A stretch of 64,000 nt of DNA from positions 186,001 to 250,000 of the forward strand of contig NZ_CP030049.1 of NCBI RefSeq assembly GCF_015291665.1. Direction: 5' to 3'. The translations under genes were made by a program, and so were the position numbers. The DNA comes from Bradyrhizobium sp. CCBAU 53338 (lineage in GTDB: Bacteria > Pseudomonadota > Alphaproteobacteria > Rhizobiales > Xanthobacteraceae). How positions within the stretch are numbered: position 1 is the first letter of the stretch; every line of letters starts with the position of its first letter. This document shows, in pieces, positions 27,266 through 35,757 of the stretch. Below the pieces are notes generated by a model, which was given only the letters and a program-made list of their open reading frames with translations, made no database searches and was not told where the DNA came from.

Positions 27266-28609
27266 ATGATGAGCAAACGCCAGCTTTCCCTCAACTTCTT
27301 CATCTATCCGGACGGTCATCACGAGGCCGCGTGGCGGCACAAGGCCTCGACGACGGACCGCATTCTCGACGTCACCTACTATCAGGAACTGGCGCAACGC
27401 GCCGAAGCGCACAAGTTCGACGCGGTCTTCTTCGCCGACGGGCCGGTGCTCTCGGATAACGTCCGCTACGCGCAGCGCTTCCGGCTCGAGCCGATCACGC
27501 TTCTCGCCGCGATCGCGTCGGCTACCACGCACATCGGCCTGATCGCGACCGCTTCAACCACCTACACCGAACCCTACAATCTCGCTCGGCTGTTCGCGTC
27601 GCTCGATCACCTCAGCCGCGGGCGTGCAGGATGGAACATCGTGACGACAAGCTCGCCACAGGCAGCGCAGAACTTCGGCCTGCCTGAGCATCCTCCGCAT
27701 CACGAGCGGTACGAGCGGGCGCGCGAATATCTCGATGTCGTCACCGCGCTATGGGACAGCTGGGAGGACGATGCGCTCGTCAATGACCCCGTCTCCGGCA
27801 TTTTCGCTGATACCAGCAAGATCCACGCGATCGACCATATAGGGAAATACTTCCGCGTGCGCGGCCCGCTCAACGTCTCACGGACGCCGCAGGGCCGGCC
27901 CGTCTATGTCCAGGCCGGCTCTTCCGAGGACGGACGCGCCTTCGCAGCGCGCTTTGCCGAGGCCATCTTCACGGCGCACCAGACGTTGGCGAGCGCGCAG
28001 GAGTTCTATGCCGACATCAAACGGCAGGCGCGTGCGTTCGATCGCAGCCCTGACCAGATCAAGATCCTGCCCGGCATCTCGCCGTTCATCGCCAGCACAC
28101 AAGCGGAGGCCGACCGGCTTCAGGACGAGTTCAACGCGCTGATCCAGCCGGAGTTCTCGCTCGCCCAGCTCCGCCAGATGACCGGGCTCGACCTCGCCGG
28201 CTTTGATCTCGATGGCCCCTTCCCACGTCACCTGATCGATACCGACGGTGCGCATGGCGTTGCCAGCCGCTTCAAGCTGATCGTCGACATCATCGATCGC
28301 GAAAAGCCCACGATCCGCCAGCTGGTGCAGCGCCTCGCCGGTGCGCGCGGGCATTGGGTCATCGCCGGCCCCCCGGAAAAGATCGCCGACAACATCCAGA
28401 CCTGGTTCGAGAACGGCGCAGCCGACGGTTTCAACGTCATGCCTCCGTGGCTGCCGGGCGGGTTCGACCTGTTCGCCGAACAGGTCGTGCCGATCTTGCG
28501 CAAGCGCGGCCTCTTCCGCCGTGATTATGCGGGCAGCAGTCTGCGCGATCACTACGGTTTGAGCCGCCCGGCCAGCCTGTTCTCGGGCGCCGTGCGGGCC
28601 ATTGCGTGA
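27266..28609 (+). CDS. Flavin-dependent monooxygenase (NtaA/SnaA/DszA family, LLM class)
   Basis: The 447-residue product is a luciferase-like monooxygenase of the NtaA/SnaA/SoxA/DszA group. The N-terminus LSLNFFIYPDGHHEAAWRH, LDHLSRGRAGWNIVTTS and GRPVYVQAGSSEDGRAFAA are family hallmarks. These enzymes use FMNH2 and oxygen to cleave C-S or C-N bonds. Facing the sulfonate operon, it probably desulfurises an organosulfur compound. A separate flavin reductase is needed but not seen here. ATG at 27266 or 27269 may be used. Confidence 0.9.
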   Translation: MMSKRQLSLNFFIYPDGHHEAAWRHKASTTDRILDVTYYQELAQRAEAHKFDAVFFADGPVLSDNVRYAQRFRLEPITLLAAIASATTHIGLIATASTTYTEPYNLARLFASLDHLSRGRAGWNIVTTSSPQAAQNFGLPEHPPHHERYERAREYLDVVTALWDSWEDDALVNDPVSGIFADTSKIHAIDHIGKYFRVRGPLNVSRTPQGRPVYVQAGSSEDGRAFAARFAEAIFTAHQTLASAQEFYADIKRQARAFDRSPDQIKILPGISPFIASTQAEADRLQDEFNALIQPEFSLAQLRQMTGLDLAGFDLDGPFPRHLIDTDGAHGVASRFKLIVDIIDREKPTIRQLVQRLAGARGHWVIAGPPEKIADNIQTWFENGAADGFNVMPPWLPGGFDLFAEQVVPILRKRGLFRRDYAGSSLRDHYGLSRPASLFSGAVRAIA

Positions 28610-28647
28610 GGGTGGAAAACCAGTCGGGCCGTGCGCACGTCGTCTCT

Positions 28648-28929
28648 TCAGCAAGGTGCGTTGCCGGTTTTGAACAGAATGTCCGCCTCAGAACCGTCCA
28701 GCCTGACCAATTCGCAGCGCCGAAACGCCAAGCCAGTCGTTGAAAGCAGCAAGAAAAAATGCCGTGATCGCAGCACGTCTGGCGATCCGTCGATAAGAAC
28801 GCGGGCGCCAGTTTCGGACGCCTCGATTAGTATACAGTTGCGCCACCATCGCCCGTCCGCTGCCAGGAGGGTCATCCGATGTTCATGTTCAAAACGGACG
28901 AATCGGGTTCCTCTCTTGGTCGGGAGCAT
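28648..28929 (-). CDS. PilZ-domain protein
   Basis: The 93-residue product looks like a single PilZ domain of the small rhizobial type: an arginine-rich start (TKRGTRFVRFEHEHRMTLL), ILIEASETGARVLIDGS corresponding to the [D/N]xSxxG motif, and FFLLLSTTGLAFRRCELVRL. PilZ domains bind cyclic di-GMP, but here the aspartate/asparagine of the motif is glutamate, so binding may be weak. ATG at 28929 follows a GGAG ribosome site; a longer TTG start at 28956 is possible. It converges with the monooxygenase gene. Confidence 0.72.
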   Translation of the reverse strand: MLPTKRGTRFVRFEHEHRMTLLAADGRWWRNCILIEASETGARVLIDGSPDVLRSRHFFLLLSTTGLAFRRCELVRLDGSEADILFKTGNAPC

Positions 28930-29071
28930 CAAGACTCCGCCTGACGGCGCCTTCAAACAAAATCATTGCAATTAGAAGTCGAAGAGCAGAAGGCCAGCGC
29001 ACGTCTCTGCCCAGACCGAAACATCAAAGTAACTGTGGCTTGATCCGCGCCGGCTCCGATCTAGCGGTTCT

Positions 29072-29170
29072 CTATAAAAAGGTGAATGCAAACAGGCTTG
29101 CGCACAGGAGGACAAATCCCGCTCCAGTCAGGCCCAGGAAGCTTCCTGAGATGAGATCATGTTCGCGCAT
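29072..29170 (-). CDS. Putative small membrane peptide (32 residues)
   Basis: The frame reads MREHDLISGSFLGLTGAGFV and ends with a hydrophobic stretch rich in Leu, Ala and Phe. A charged head followed by one membrane-spanning helix is typical of small membrane peptides. There is no family assignment, and expression is unproved. Confidence 0.35.
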   Translation of the reverse strand: MREHDLISGSFLGLTGAGFVLLCASLFAFTFL

Positions 29171-29452
29171 GAGTGCCTCAGCTGTCTCTGCCAGCTTCGA
29201 ATCAGAGCAGGTTTGGAGCGGCTGTTGTTAGCCCGCTTGCTCGCACTTTTTCGGCTATTGCGCGTTGAAAATGCATTTTTTGGACACTGCTCGAGACGAC
29301 TGAGGCGTGTTGCAGCAGCAGGCCTCGTTTAAGGCTTGGCATACGACTTAAGCTGCTTGGACGTTGGCCGTACAAGATGGTCCAGAACCTCCGTCCAGGT
29401 AGATGTGAGCGGCTTCATAATTGCGATAAGAGTTCGGGAGTATCCTTTCGAC

Positions 29453-29572
29453 ATGCGTGGGTCTCTGATTGTCCTTGCCATCTTTGCAATTATCTTGGCC
29501 GTGCGCGGACACCAGCGTGAGAGTGTCGCGTTGCGTCCGACGGAAGCCATGCCGCCTGTCAACGTACCTTAA
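29453..29572 (+). CDS. Putative small membrane protein (39 residues)
   Basis: ATG at 29453 follows a GGGAG-like ribosome site by about 12 bp. The product begins MRGSLIVLAIFAIILAVRGH, a single membrane segment, followed by a polar tail ending PPVNVP. No family is recognised. It lies before the nuclease gene on the same strand. Confidence 0.4.
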   Translation: MRGSLIVLAIFAIILAVRGHQRESVALRPTEAMPPVNVP

Positions 29573-29809
29573 GGCTTGGCGGGAGCAAGGAATGCGTTGG
29601 CAAGATGCTGATCATTTGGGGCGTTTATCTCGTCAGTCAGATTCGAAGAACTATCCGCCGGCGCCGGTCGAGGGCAGAGCGCGGTGAGCAGCGCTATCGG
29701 AAGCGTTGAGACAGCCCAATCCGCGGAAACGTTCCGCCGTGCCCGCGAGATGCGGCGAGAGCCGACACAACCATCTGTTTGACATGCGATGCGTTTTTTG
29801 GAGGTTGCC

Positions 29810-30682
29810 GTGACAAAGCTTAGAGTTCTACTTCCCGCCTGCATTACCATCCTGGCGGGCAGCACGTCGACTGCGCTCGCGTGGGGACAGCTCGGGCATT
29901 CCGTGATTGCTGAGCTCGCGCAGCGACATCTCACCCCGGCTGCCACGACCAAGCTCAAGGACCTGATCGGAGAGACCTCGTTGGCGTCGATCTCGAACTG
30001 GGCTGACGACTACAAGTTCACGGCAGAAGGGAAGAACACGTATCGCTGGCACTTCGTCGACATCGATGTCGCCCGCGCCACTTATGATTCCGCGCTGGAC
30101 TGCAATGAGGCAAACAATCAGGGCACTTGCATCGTGCGGGGCCTGCCTGAGGCGATTGCGGTGTTAAAGGACACTTCGCGCAGTAAGGACGACAGGCTGC
30201 GTGCGCTCAAGCTGGTGGTTCATCTTGCGGGTGATCTTGAGCAACCGCTTCACGCAAGTGAACGGGATGGCGACCAGGGTGGTAACAAGTTGCACGTCAT
30301 ATTGCGTGCCAAACGCTCGGATGGAACGTCATACACGCGCGCATCGACGTTTCACAGCATGTGGGATGATTCTCTGATCGACCTTCAGGCCTATTCGTGG
30401 GGAAGCTATGCGGACGCAATCGACGGTGCATCGTTGCCGGCGGTTGAGCCCGCTCCCTATGATGAGGCACGCATCGCTGCTTGGGCCAATGACACCCATG
30501 CGCTCGGGATAAGGGCCTATCAGCTTCTGCCTCAAGGTGCGCCGGAGCAGAACGACGCTGGTCATCCCATTGAGCTCGGAGCGGAGTATGCCGCTGCCGT
30601 CAAATCAGATCTTGATGGCGAGCTGGCAAAGGGAGCTGCGCGATTGAAAGCCATCCTTGAGGATGCACTTGGAGATTCGTGA
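29810..30682 (+). CDS. S1/P1-type secreted nuclease
   Basis: The 290-residue product has a signal peptide (LRVLLPACITILAGSTSTAL) cut before WGQLGH. In this family the mature N-terminal tryptophan is itself a zinc ligand. Other zinc-ligand segments are visible: ISNWADD, YRWHFVDI, LVVHLAGDLEQPLH, DGDQGGN and TFHSMWD. The family cleaves single-stranded DNA and RNA in the periplasm or outside the cell. I prefer GTG at 29810 because GGAGG precedes it by 6 bp; ATG at 29789 would add residues before the signal peptide. Confidence 0.9.
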   Translation: MTKLRVLLPACITILAGSTSTALAWGQLGHSVIAELAQRHLTPAATTKLKDLIGETSLASISNWADDYKFTAEGKNTYRWHFVDIDVARATYDSALDCNEANNQGTCIVRGLPEAIAVLKDTSRSKDDRLRALKLVVHLAGDLEQPLHASERDGDQGGNKLHVILRAKRSDGTSYTRASTFHSMWDDSLIDLQAYSWGSYADAIDGASLPAVEPAPYDEARIAAWANDTHALGIRAYQLLPQGAPEQNDAGHPIELGAEYAAAVKSDLDGELAKGAARLKAILEDALGDS

Positions 30683-30931
30683 TGTGAGGCGAGCGTTGAC
30701 CAACAGACGCGTCCGATCACAACTTTGTTCATCTCTCGAAGGCAACGCGAAACGCCGCCGTTGATTTGATATTTCTGCGCCCTTATTTGCGTCCTAGAGG
30801 TGGCGTCGGCTGCTACAGCACCGCCAGCTCGTTTGATGAAACCAAGGCTGGAAATGCAGTCGACGACGAAGCATTTGGACGAGATGAGAGGACCGTCGGC
30901 TCCAGCTCTCGGGGACGGTTTCGTTGTTGCG
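30683..30931. other. No recognisable gene
   Basis: Short frames only, without motifs. Confidence 0.3.
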
Positions 30932-31119
30932 CTATTTGGACGGCGGCCACAGCGGGCTATCCGCCCACTTCCGCGCAGCTGGATCGTGCAGGGGATCGCC
31001 TCCGCAGGCGAGGCAGACGTAGCCCGGCCGGCCGGGCGCCTCGTCGTCAGGCACGGCCGTCATCGGCTTGCCGCAGGTCGGGCACAGGGTTTCGGCTTGC
31101 GTAGAGCCTTGTGATCGGA
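30932..31119 (-). pseudogene. Small zinc-ribbon protein, frameshifted
   Basis: The main frame reads LCPTCGKPMTAVPDDEAPG, YVCLACGGDPLHD and KWADSPLWPPSK, a CxxC/CxxC zinc-ribbon peptide. Upstream, the neighbouring frame gives DHKALRKPKPC, which looks like the natural N-terminus. A duplicated TG dinucleotide near 31083-31087 would explain the shift. No start codon is left in either frame. I recall similar small proteins in Bradyrhizobium, but their function is unknown. Confidence 0.55.
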
Positions 31120-31323
31120 TTTCCCCCCGTGTCGCGCGGCGATCAGGATGGAAGGCGCTTCCTACCCAGATTGCCGCGCTACACCTCCGCTGTGAGCTTA
31201 GTTTCTCTGGCGCCGTGAGCTCAAGCAGATCCTTTAAATCCGTCCGACGCATCAGCAGGCCCTTGACGGAACGCGCATCCGGCAATGATATTCGGGTTAT
31301 CAGTGATGTTGCGGGGGGGCGTC

Positions 31324-31524
31324 GTGGAAGAGTTCTATAGTGGCTTTGCGCAGCGGGCGCGCGATCTAGCAGAGAAAGCCGACCCATTCACCAAGCGGCG
31401 GCTTCTCGACCTCGCCCAGCGTTACGATCTGAAGAGCAGACCGGGATCGCCAGGCGTTCGGTCCCTCCCGCCGCCCCGCGCAACGCCGCCGACGGTGCTC
31501 TTCTCCGGCGCTGGCGAAGTGTGA
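31324..31524 (+). CDS. Conserved small hypothetical protein
   Basis: The product, about 66 residues long, starts VEEFYSGFAQRARDLAEKAD and continues PFTKRRLLDLAQRYD, an amphipathic helical N-terminal half, followed by a proline-rich tail. I recall similar proteins in Bradyrhizobium without known function. The GTG start at 31324 follows a GGGGGG run by 7 bp; ATG at 31306 is also possible. Confidence 0.5.
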   Translation: MEEFYSGFAQRARDLAEKADPFTKRRLLDLAQRYDLKSRPGSPGVRSLPPPRATPPTVLFSGAGEV

Positions 31525-31624
31525 TCCAACCCTTCGAAGCGATTACCGCCCGCCCGAGACGGTTATCTTCTCCGGACTCTCATTACGCAGGTCCCCGAAT
31601 TCTCTTGCTGAGATTATGGCAATT

Positions 31625-31701
31625 TTCTCATCATTTGTTGCAGAGAATAGCTTGTCAGCGCAATGATTAGCTTGCATAATCTCTGCAAGAGATGATGAGA
31701 T
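31625..31701 (+). promoter_or_regulatory. Long inverted repeat before the Fic gene (putative operator)
   Basis: Two 22-bp arms (31625-31646 and 31680-31701) match in inverted orientation at 19 of 22 positions, including a perfect TTGCAGAGA/TCTCTGCAA core and TCTCATCAT/ATGATGAGA. The right arm ends next to the Fic start codon. The winged-helix C-terminus of the Fic protein suggests autoregulation at this site (inference). Confidence 0.65.
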
Positions 31702-31702
31702 T

Positions 31703-32815
31703 ATGGCCTACATTCATGAACTGCCTGCTTGGCCCACATTCACTTGGGATATGCAGCGGATTGCAGACCGATTGGCGGCGGTCCGTCATAAGCAGGGCCG
31801 CCTGCTCGGCCGGATGGAGCGGCTCGGATTCCCCCTCAAAACTGAGGCTACTCTTCAGACCCTCACTGAAGAAGTGGTGAAGTCGAGTGAGATCGAGGGT
31901 GAGATCCTCGATCATGCGCAGGTTCGGTCCTCCATCGCTCGTCATCTTGGTATGGACATTGGGGGCCTTATCCCTGCCGACCGGTACGTCGAAGGCGTGG
32001 TCGAGATGATCCTCGACGCCACCGAACACTATGCCGAGGAGCTAACTGCCGAACGCCTCTTCGGCTGGCATGCCGCGCTCTTCCCCACTGGGCGCAGCGG
32101 TATGACCAAGATAGTCGTCGGCGCGTGGCGGACGGTCGAGACTGGACCCATGCAAGTTGTCTCGGGCCCGATGGGTCGCGAGCGCGTACACTATGAAGCT
32201 CCATCGGCCGAGCGTCTCGATGCGCAGATGCAGACCTTCTTGGAGTGGTTTAACCGTAATATCGTTAGCATCGATCCCGTGTTGAAGGCCGCTCTCGCTC
32301 ATCTTTGGTTCGTGACCATCCATCCATTTGAAGACGGCAACGGTCGTATTGCGCGTGCGATCGCTGACCTTGCGCTGGCAAGATCAGAGCGGAGCCCGCA
32401 AAGGTTTTACAGTATGTCCGCGCAGATTCGGCGCGAGCGGAACGACTACTACTCAATTCTCGAGCGGATCCAGAAAGGAAACCTCGACATCACCGATTGG
32501 ATGGCGTGGTTCCTGGATTGCTTAGATCGCGCCTTTGACAACGCGGATGCCATTCTCGGGAGAATTCTCCAGAAAGCGGACTTCTGGGATCGTCATGCGG
32601 CTCGCCAGCTCAATGAACGTCAACGAACTGTGCTTAATTGCCTGTTCGATGGATTTGAGGGCAAGCTAACGTCCTCAAAGTGGGCAAAGCTAACGAAGGT
32701 CTCCCAGGCGACGGCGGCAAGGGACATTGAGGAATTGATCGAACATGGCATCCTTAAGAAAGATGCCGCCGGGGGCAGAAGCACCAGCTACTCGCTCGTT
32801 GACACACACAGCTGA
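31703..32815 (+). CDS. Fic-family protein (probable AMP transferase)
   Basis: The 370-residue protein is complete. It has a Fic_N-type N-terminal domain, the class II inhibitory helix motif SSEIEGE near residue 55, and the perfect catalytic motif HPFEDGNGRIAR near 212. A C-terminal winged-helix domain lies at about 305-365 (NERQRTVLNCLF, SQATAARDIEELIEHGILKK). Fic enzymes transfer AMP to protein hydroxyl groups; the N-terminal inhibitory helix keeps this type switched off until triggered. The target is unknown. It sits 390 bp before the dprA-like gene on the same strand, in a region with other toxin-antitoxin genes. Confidence 0.93.
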   Translation: MAYIHELPAWPTFTWDMQRIADRLAAVRHKQGRLLGRMERLGFPLKTEATLQTLTEEVVKSSEIEGEILDHAQVRSSIARHLGMDIGGLIPADRYVEGVVEMILDATEHYAEELTAERLFGWHAALFPTGRSGMTKIVVGAWRTVETGPMQVVSGPMGRERVHYEAPSAERLDAQMQTFLEWFNRNIVSIDPVLKAALAHLWFVTIHPFEDGNGRIARAIADLALARSERSPQRFYSMSAQIRRERNDYYSILERIQKGNLDITDWMAWFLDCLDRAFDNADAILGRILQKADFWDRHAARQLNERQRTVLNCLFDGFEGKLTSSKWAKLTKVSQATAARDIEELIEHGILKKDAAGGRSTSYSLVDTHS

Positions 32816-33203
32816 TGGCGGAACGGGAAGGATGAGGAGGAAGAAGCATTTGAGAAGATCCTCTCAACGCAACTTAACCGCAACATCGACGTCGTTAATT
32901 CGTCGAGACAAGAACTCTCGTTGCTGAGGCTTCCTCAACACGGGTGATCGGCTCTATCAACCTGCTGATCGAGTAGGCCGGCTTGCCTGCTTACGCTGTG
33001 ATGACCTATTGTGCAGATGTCCATCGATGTGCGGATGCCAAGCGCAAGTTCGTGTTCACGGCAATCTTGATCCTTCGCCGCCGCCGATCTCCTAGGGTGC
33101 TCGCCATTTACTGCGTTAACCTCGGACTCGTTCATCCTCGTCCTTAAGAGAGACTGTCGTTCTAGAACGCCGAAGTAGGGCAATTTGAAAGGCGTTGAAT
33201 GCG
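32816..33203. other. Intergenic region before the dprA-like gene
   Basis: No gene is recognised. A 12-bp palindrome CGTTCTAGAACG lies at 33158-33169, 34 bp before the preferred dprA start, and may be an operator. Confidence 0.35.
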
Positions 33204-34256
33204 ATGATTGGCACCGAGACACGAACTGCAGCCGGCATTCTCACACTCACCGCTTTGCGCGGTATCGGCCCTGCTACGGCCGAGCGTCTCGCTGAACGAT
33301 TCTCGCTTCTTGAAGCGATTTTGGGCGCCGAGCCTGCGAAGCTTCGATCGGTCGTTTCGGCCGCGGTGGCTGAATGCCTTCAGGAGCCCGCCGCCATTGT
33401 TAAAGCCAGCGAGAAGGCACAGCGAGTGCTCGACGAGGCGGATCGGCGTGGGGTGCGTGTTCTGTCGATCTTCGATACGGATTATCCAGTGGCTCTGCGC
33501 TCTCTTGCCGATCGCCCGCCCATCCTGTTTGTGAAGGGCCAGCTTCCGCCGCGCCGCAGCGTCGCTTGCATCGGCACGCGCGAGCCGTCCGAATTCGGCG
33601 AAATCGTCAGCGATAGGATCGTGGAGACACTGGTCGGCGCCAATTGGGCGATCGTGAGTGGCCTTGCGATCGGCGTCGATACGTTGAGCCACCAAAGCGC
33701 ATTGCATCACGGCGGGCGGACCGTCGCTGTGATGGCGGGTGGTCTTGAGGGCATTTACCCGAAGCAGAATAGCAAGCTCGCCGAAGAGATTCTGGAAAAG
33801 GATGGCGCGCTGATCAGCGAGCAGCCTTTCGGCGTGCCGCCATCCCCGCGCAATCTTGTGCAGCGCGATCGCCTGCAAAGCGGGCTTTCGATAGCAACCT
33901 TTGTCATGCAGACAGACATCAAGGGCGGCTCGATGCACACGGTGCGCTTCACGATCCAACAGGACCGCGTGCTGTTTGCGCCAGTGCCGCAGGGCCGTCA
34001 TGCCACAGAGCCTAAGAGCCAGGGCATCTTGGCCATGACGCAGTTGCCCGCGAGCCGCTTCGCCGAAGCTGTGCGGGCTGAAGGTGACTACCGACGCATA
34101 CTCGCCGAGAGGTATGGCAACCGCCCGGTGGCTGTGCCGCTAGCCAGCAAGGAAGACTACGCCTCCATGCTTGGCTTATTGGAAAGCCGCTTGGCTGGTG
34201 GCGAAACCCAAACAGTCGCTCCGCCGTCGTCACCCACGCAGATGTCGATGCTCTAA
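33204..34256 (+). CDS. DprA/Smf-like Rossmann (SLOG) protein
   Basis: The product of about 350 residues has an N-terminal helix-hairpin-helix-like segment (LTALRGIGPATAERLAERF) and the DprA Rossmann core: VACIGTREPSEFGE, WAIVSGLAIGVDTLSHQSAL, GGRTVAVMAGGLEGIYP and ALISEQPFGVPPSPRN, ending with SGLSIATFV. The usual C-terminal winged-helix of DprA is not seen; the last 90 residues are divergent. Housekeeping DprA loads RecA on single-stranded DNA, but this copy lies in an accessory region and is coupled by 8 bp to a HAD-phosphoribosyltransferase fusion. It is thus likely a specialised paralogue, perhaps nucleotide-sensing. ATG at 33204 is preferred over TTG at 33195 because of ribosome-site spacing. 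Confidence 0.88.
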   Translation: MIGTETRTAAGILTLTALRGIGPATAERLAERFSLLEAILGAEPAKLRSVVSAAVAECLQEPAAIVKASEKAQRVLDEADRRGVRVLSIFDTDYPVALRSLADRPPILFVKGQLPPRRSVACIGTREPSEFGEIVSDRIVETLVGANWAIVSGLAIGVDTLSHQSALHHGGRTVAVMAGGLEGIYPKQNSKLAEEILEKDGALISEQPFGVPPSPRNLVQRDRLQSGLSIATFVMQTDIKGGSMHTVRFTIQQDRVLFAPVPQGRHATEPKSQGILAMTQLPASRFAEAVRAEGDYRRILAERYGNRPVAVPLASKEDYASMLGLLESRLAGGETQTVAPPSSPTQMSML

Positions 34257-34264
34257 CGGCTGGG

Positions 34265-35365
34265 ATGTTCCTGTTTGACCTCGACATGACGCTTTTCGAT
34301 AGCTCGGCCATTGCGCAGCAACGTCGCTTTCAGATGTGGGACAATGTCCGGCAGAATATGCATCTGATCCGGCCGTTCCCCGCGCAAGGCCGCGCGGCGC
34401 CTCATGAGCTTCCCGCCCTTCTCAGGGCGGACGGACAGAGGATCGGCATCGTCACCTCTTCGCCTGAATGGTACGCGACTTCAGTCCTCCAGCAATTCCG
34501 CATCCCTTACGACGTGCTGGTCAGCTACGGCAATACCCAGAACCACAAACCCGACCCCGAGCCGATCCTGGAAGCGCTACGTCGTGTCGGCGTGGCTGCG
34601 ACGACGGAAACGCTCTACATCGGTGATGATGTCGGTGACATCGAAGCCAGTTACCATGCCGGGGTGACTTCTGTTGCGGTCCGATGGGGGCCTACGTCAA
34701 TCTTCGAGCTTTCCTCCAGTGCACCGGACGTCTTCATGTCGAAGGCATCCACCTTGCTGAGACGCGAACATTCCTGGCCGCGGCTATATTGGCGAAGCGT
34801 GAGCGCAGCCGTGTTGTCGCTGAAGAGTGATGATACCCACGCCAAGATTCTCGGTGAGGCCGTAGGTCGAGCCATCGCAACCCTCGACTGGGCACCGGAC
34901 TATGTTGTGCCGGTTCCGATGAAGCCTTCTCAACAGCGCAATCGCTTTGAATTGCTGCTCAATGAGGCAGCAGATCATTTCGATGAGGACATCGAACTGG
35001 AGCTGAAGGGCCTGCGTGTCGTCAAGGAAATCGAGGGCTACAAGCAGATGAATTCGCTGGAGCGCGCCGAAGCAATCAAAGGCGCTTTCCATTCTAATTT
35101 CAGATGGAACAATAACAAGATCTTGCTGATCGACGATGTCTACACGACCGGGGAGACCACCGGGGAATGTGTCCGGACACTCGCCGCCAGCGGCGCCGGC
35201 GAAGTCAGGATCATGACGCTGGCGAAGGACCAGCGGGTATTTGCTCGCAAGACCTGCCCCGCCTGCGGTCGCTCTATGAAAATCCGGGAGAATCACACAA
35301 CCCATTTCAAATTCTGGGGCTGCTCGGGTTATCCTCACCACTGCCAAAACACTGAAAACTTCTAG
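34265..35365 (+). CDS. HAD hydrolase - ComF-type phosphoribosyltransferase - zinc-ribbon fusion
   Basis: The 366-residue protein fuses three parts. Residues 1-165 form a HAD phosphatase: FLFDLDMTLFDSS, IVTSSPEW, NHKPDPEPI and YIGDDVGDIEASYHAGV. Residues 205-325 form a type I phosphoribosyltransferase of the ComF kind: YVVPVPMKPSQQRNRFELL and the PRPP loop ILLIDDVYTTGETT. Residues 331-360 form a four-cysteine zinc ribbon like those at topoisomerase ends: CPACGRSMKIRENH, then FKFWGCSGYPHHC. The catalytic residues of both enzymes look intact. It follows the DprA-like gene by 8 bp. A role in processing a nucleotide or DNA-derived ligand is inferred; no substrate can be named. Confidence 0.85.
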   Translation: MFLFDLDMTLFDSSAIAQQRRFQMWDNVRQNMHLIRPFPAQGRAAPHELPALLRADGQRIGIVTSSPEWYATSVLQQFRIPYDVLVSYGNTQNHKPDPEPILEALRRVGVAATTETLYIGDDVGDIEASYHAGVTSVAVRWGPTSIFELSSSAPDVFMSKASTLLRREHSWPRLYWRSVSAAVLSLKSDDTHAKILGEAVGRAIATLDWAPDYVVPVPMKPSQQRNRFELLLNEAADHFDEDIELELKGLRVVKEIEGYKQMNSLERAEAIKGAFHSNFRWNNNKILLIDDVYTTGETTGECVRTLAASGAGEVRIMTLAKDQRVFARKTCPACGRSMKIRENHTTHFKFWGCSGYPHHCQNTENF

Positions 35366-35457
35366 AGCATGATCCCGAGAAGTGTGCAGCGGTTTTCGGA
35401 GGCTCAAACAATAACCTAAAGCGCGACGAGGATTCATCTCATTCTCATCGCGCTTTA
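35366..35457. repeat. Rhizobial-type intergenic palindromic repeat
   Basis: The block starts GAGCATGATCCCGAGAAGTG directly after the stop codon and ends with a perfect 10-bp inverted repeat, TAAAGCGCGA (35417-35426) and TCGCGCTTTA (35448-35457). I know similar blocks as dispersed repeats in Bradyrhizobium and related genomes. The hairpin may also end transcription. Confidence 0.65.
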
Positions 35458-35757
35458 ATGTGCGCGTGAGCGATTGATCCGCGCTCCAAGCCAGAAAACA
35501 TGCCGAGCGAGCGCGGAACGAACGACGCCATCGACAACGACCGGCATTGAAGAAGAGGAAGACGGACGTGGATCTGAATGGCCAGCGGTTTGAGGCCCGT
35601 CCAATCAGACGTGCAGAGCTCACGCGAGATGAGAGTTGACGTTGACGAATAACCCGGCCGAACCGTTTCCACCCGTCTGCTCGTCGCTCACTCCGCTCGG
35701 GCGGTCTTGCGGGCACGCACAACATGATCCCGTGTAGAGAGTGCCAAACGGCGGCGG
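35458..35757. other. No recognisable gene
   Basis: Exactly 300 bp with no motif in any frame. Confidence 0.3.
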
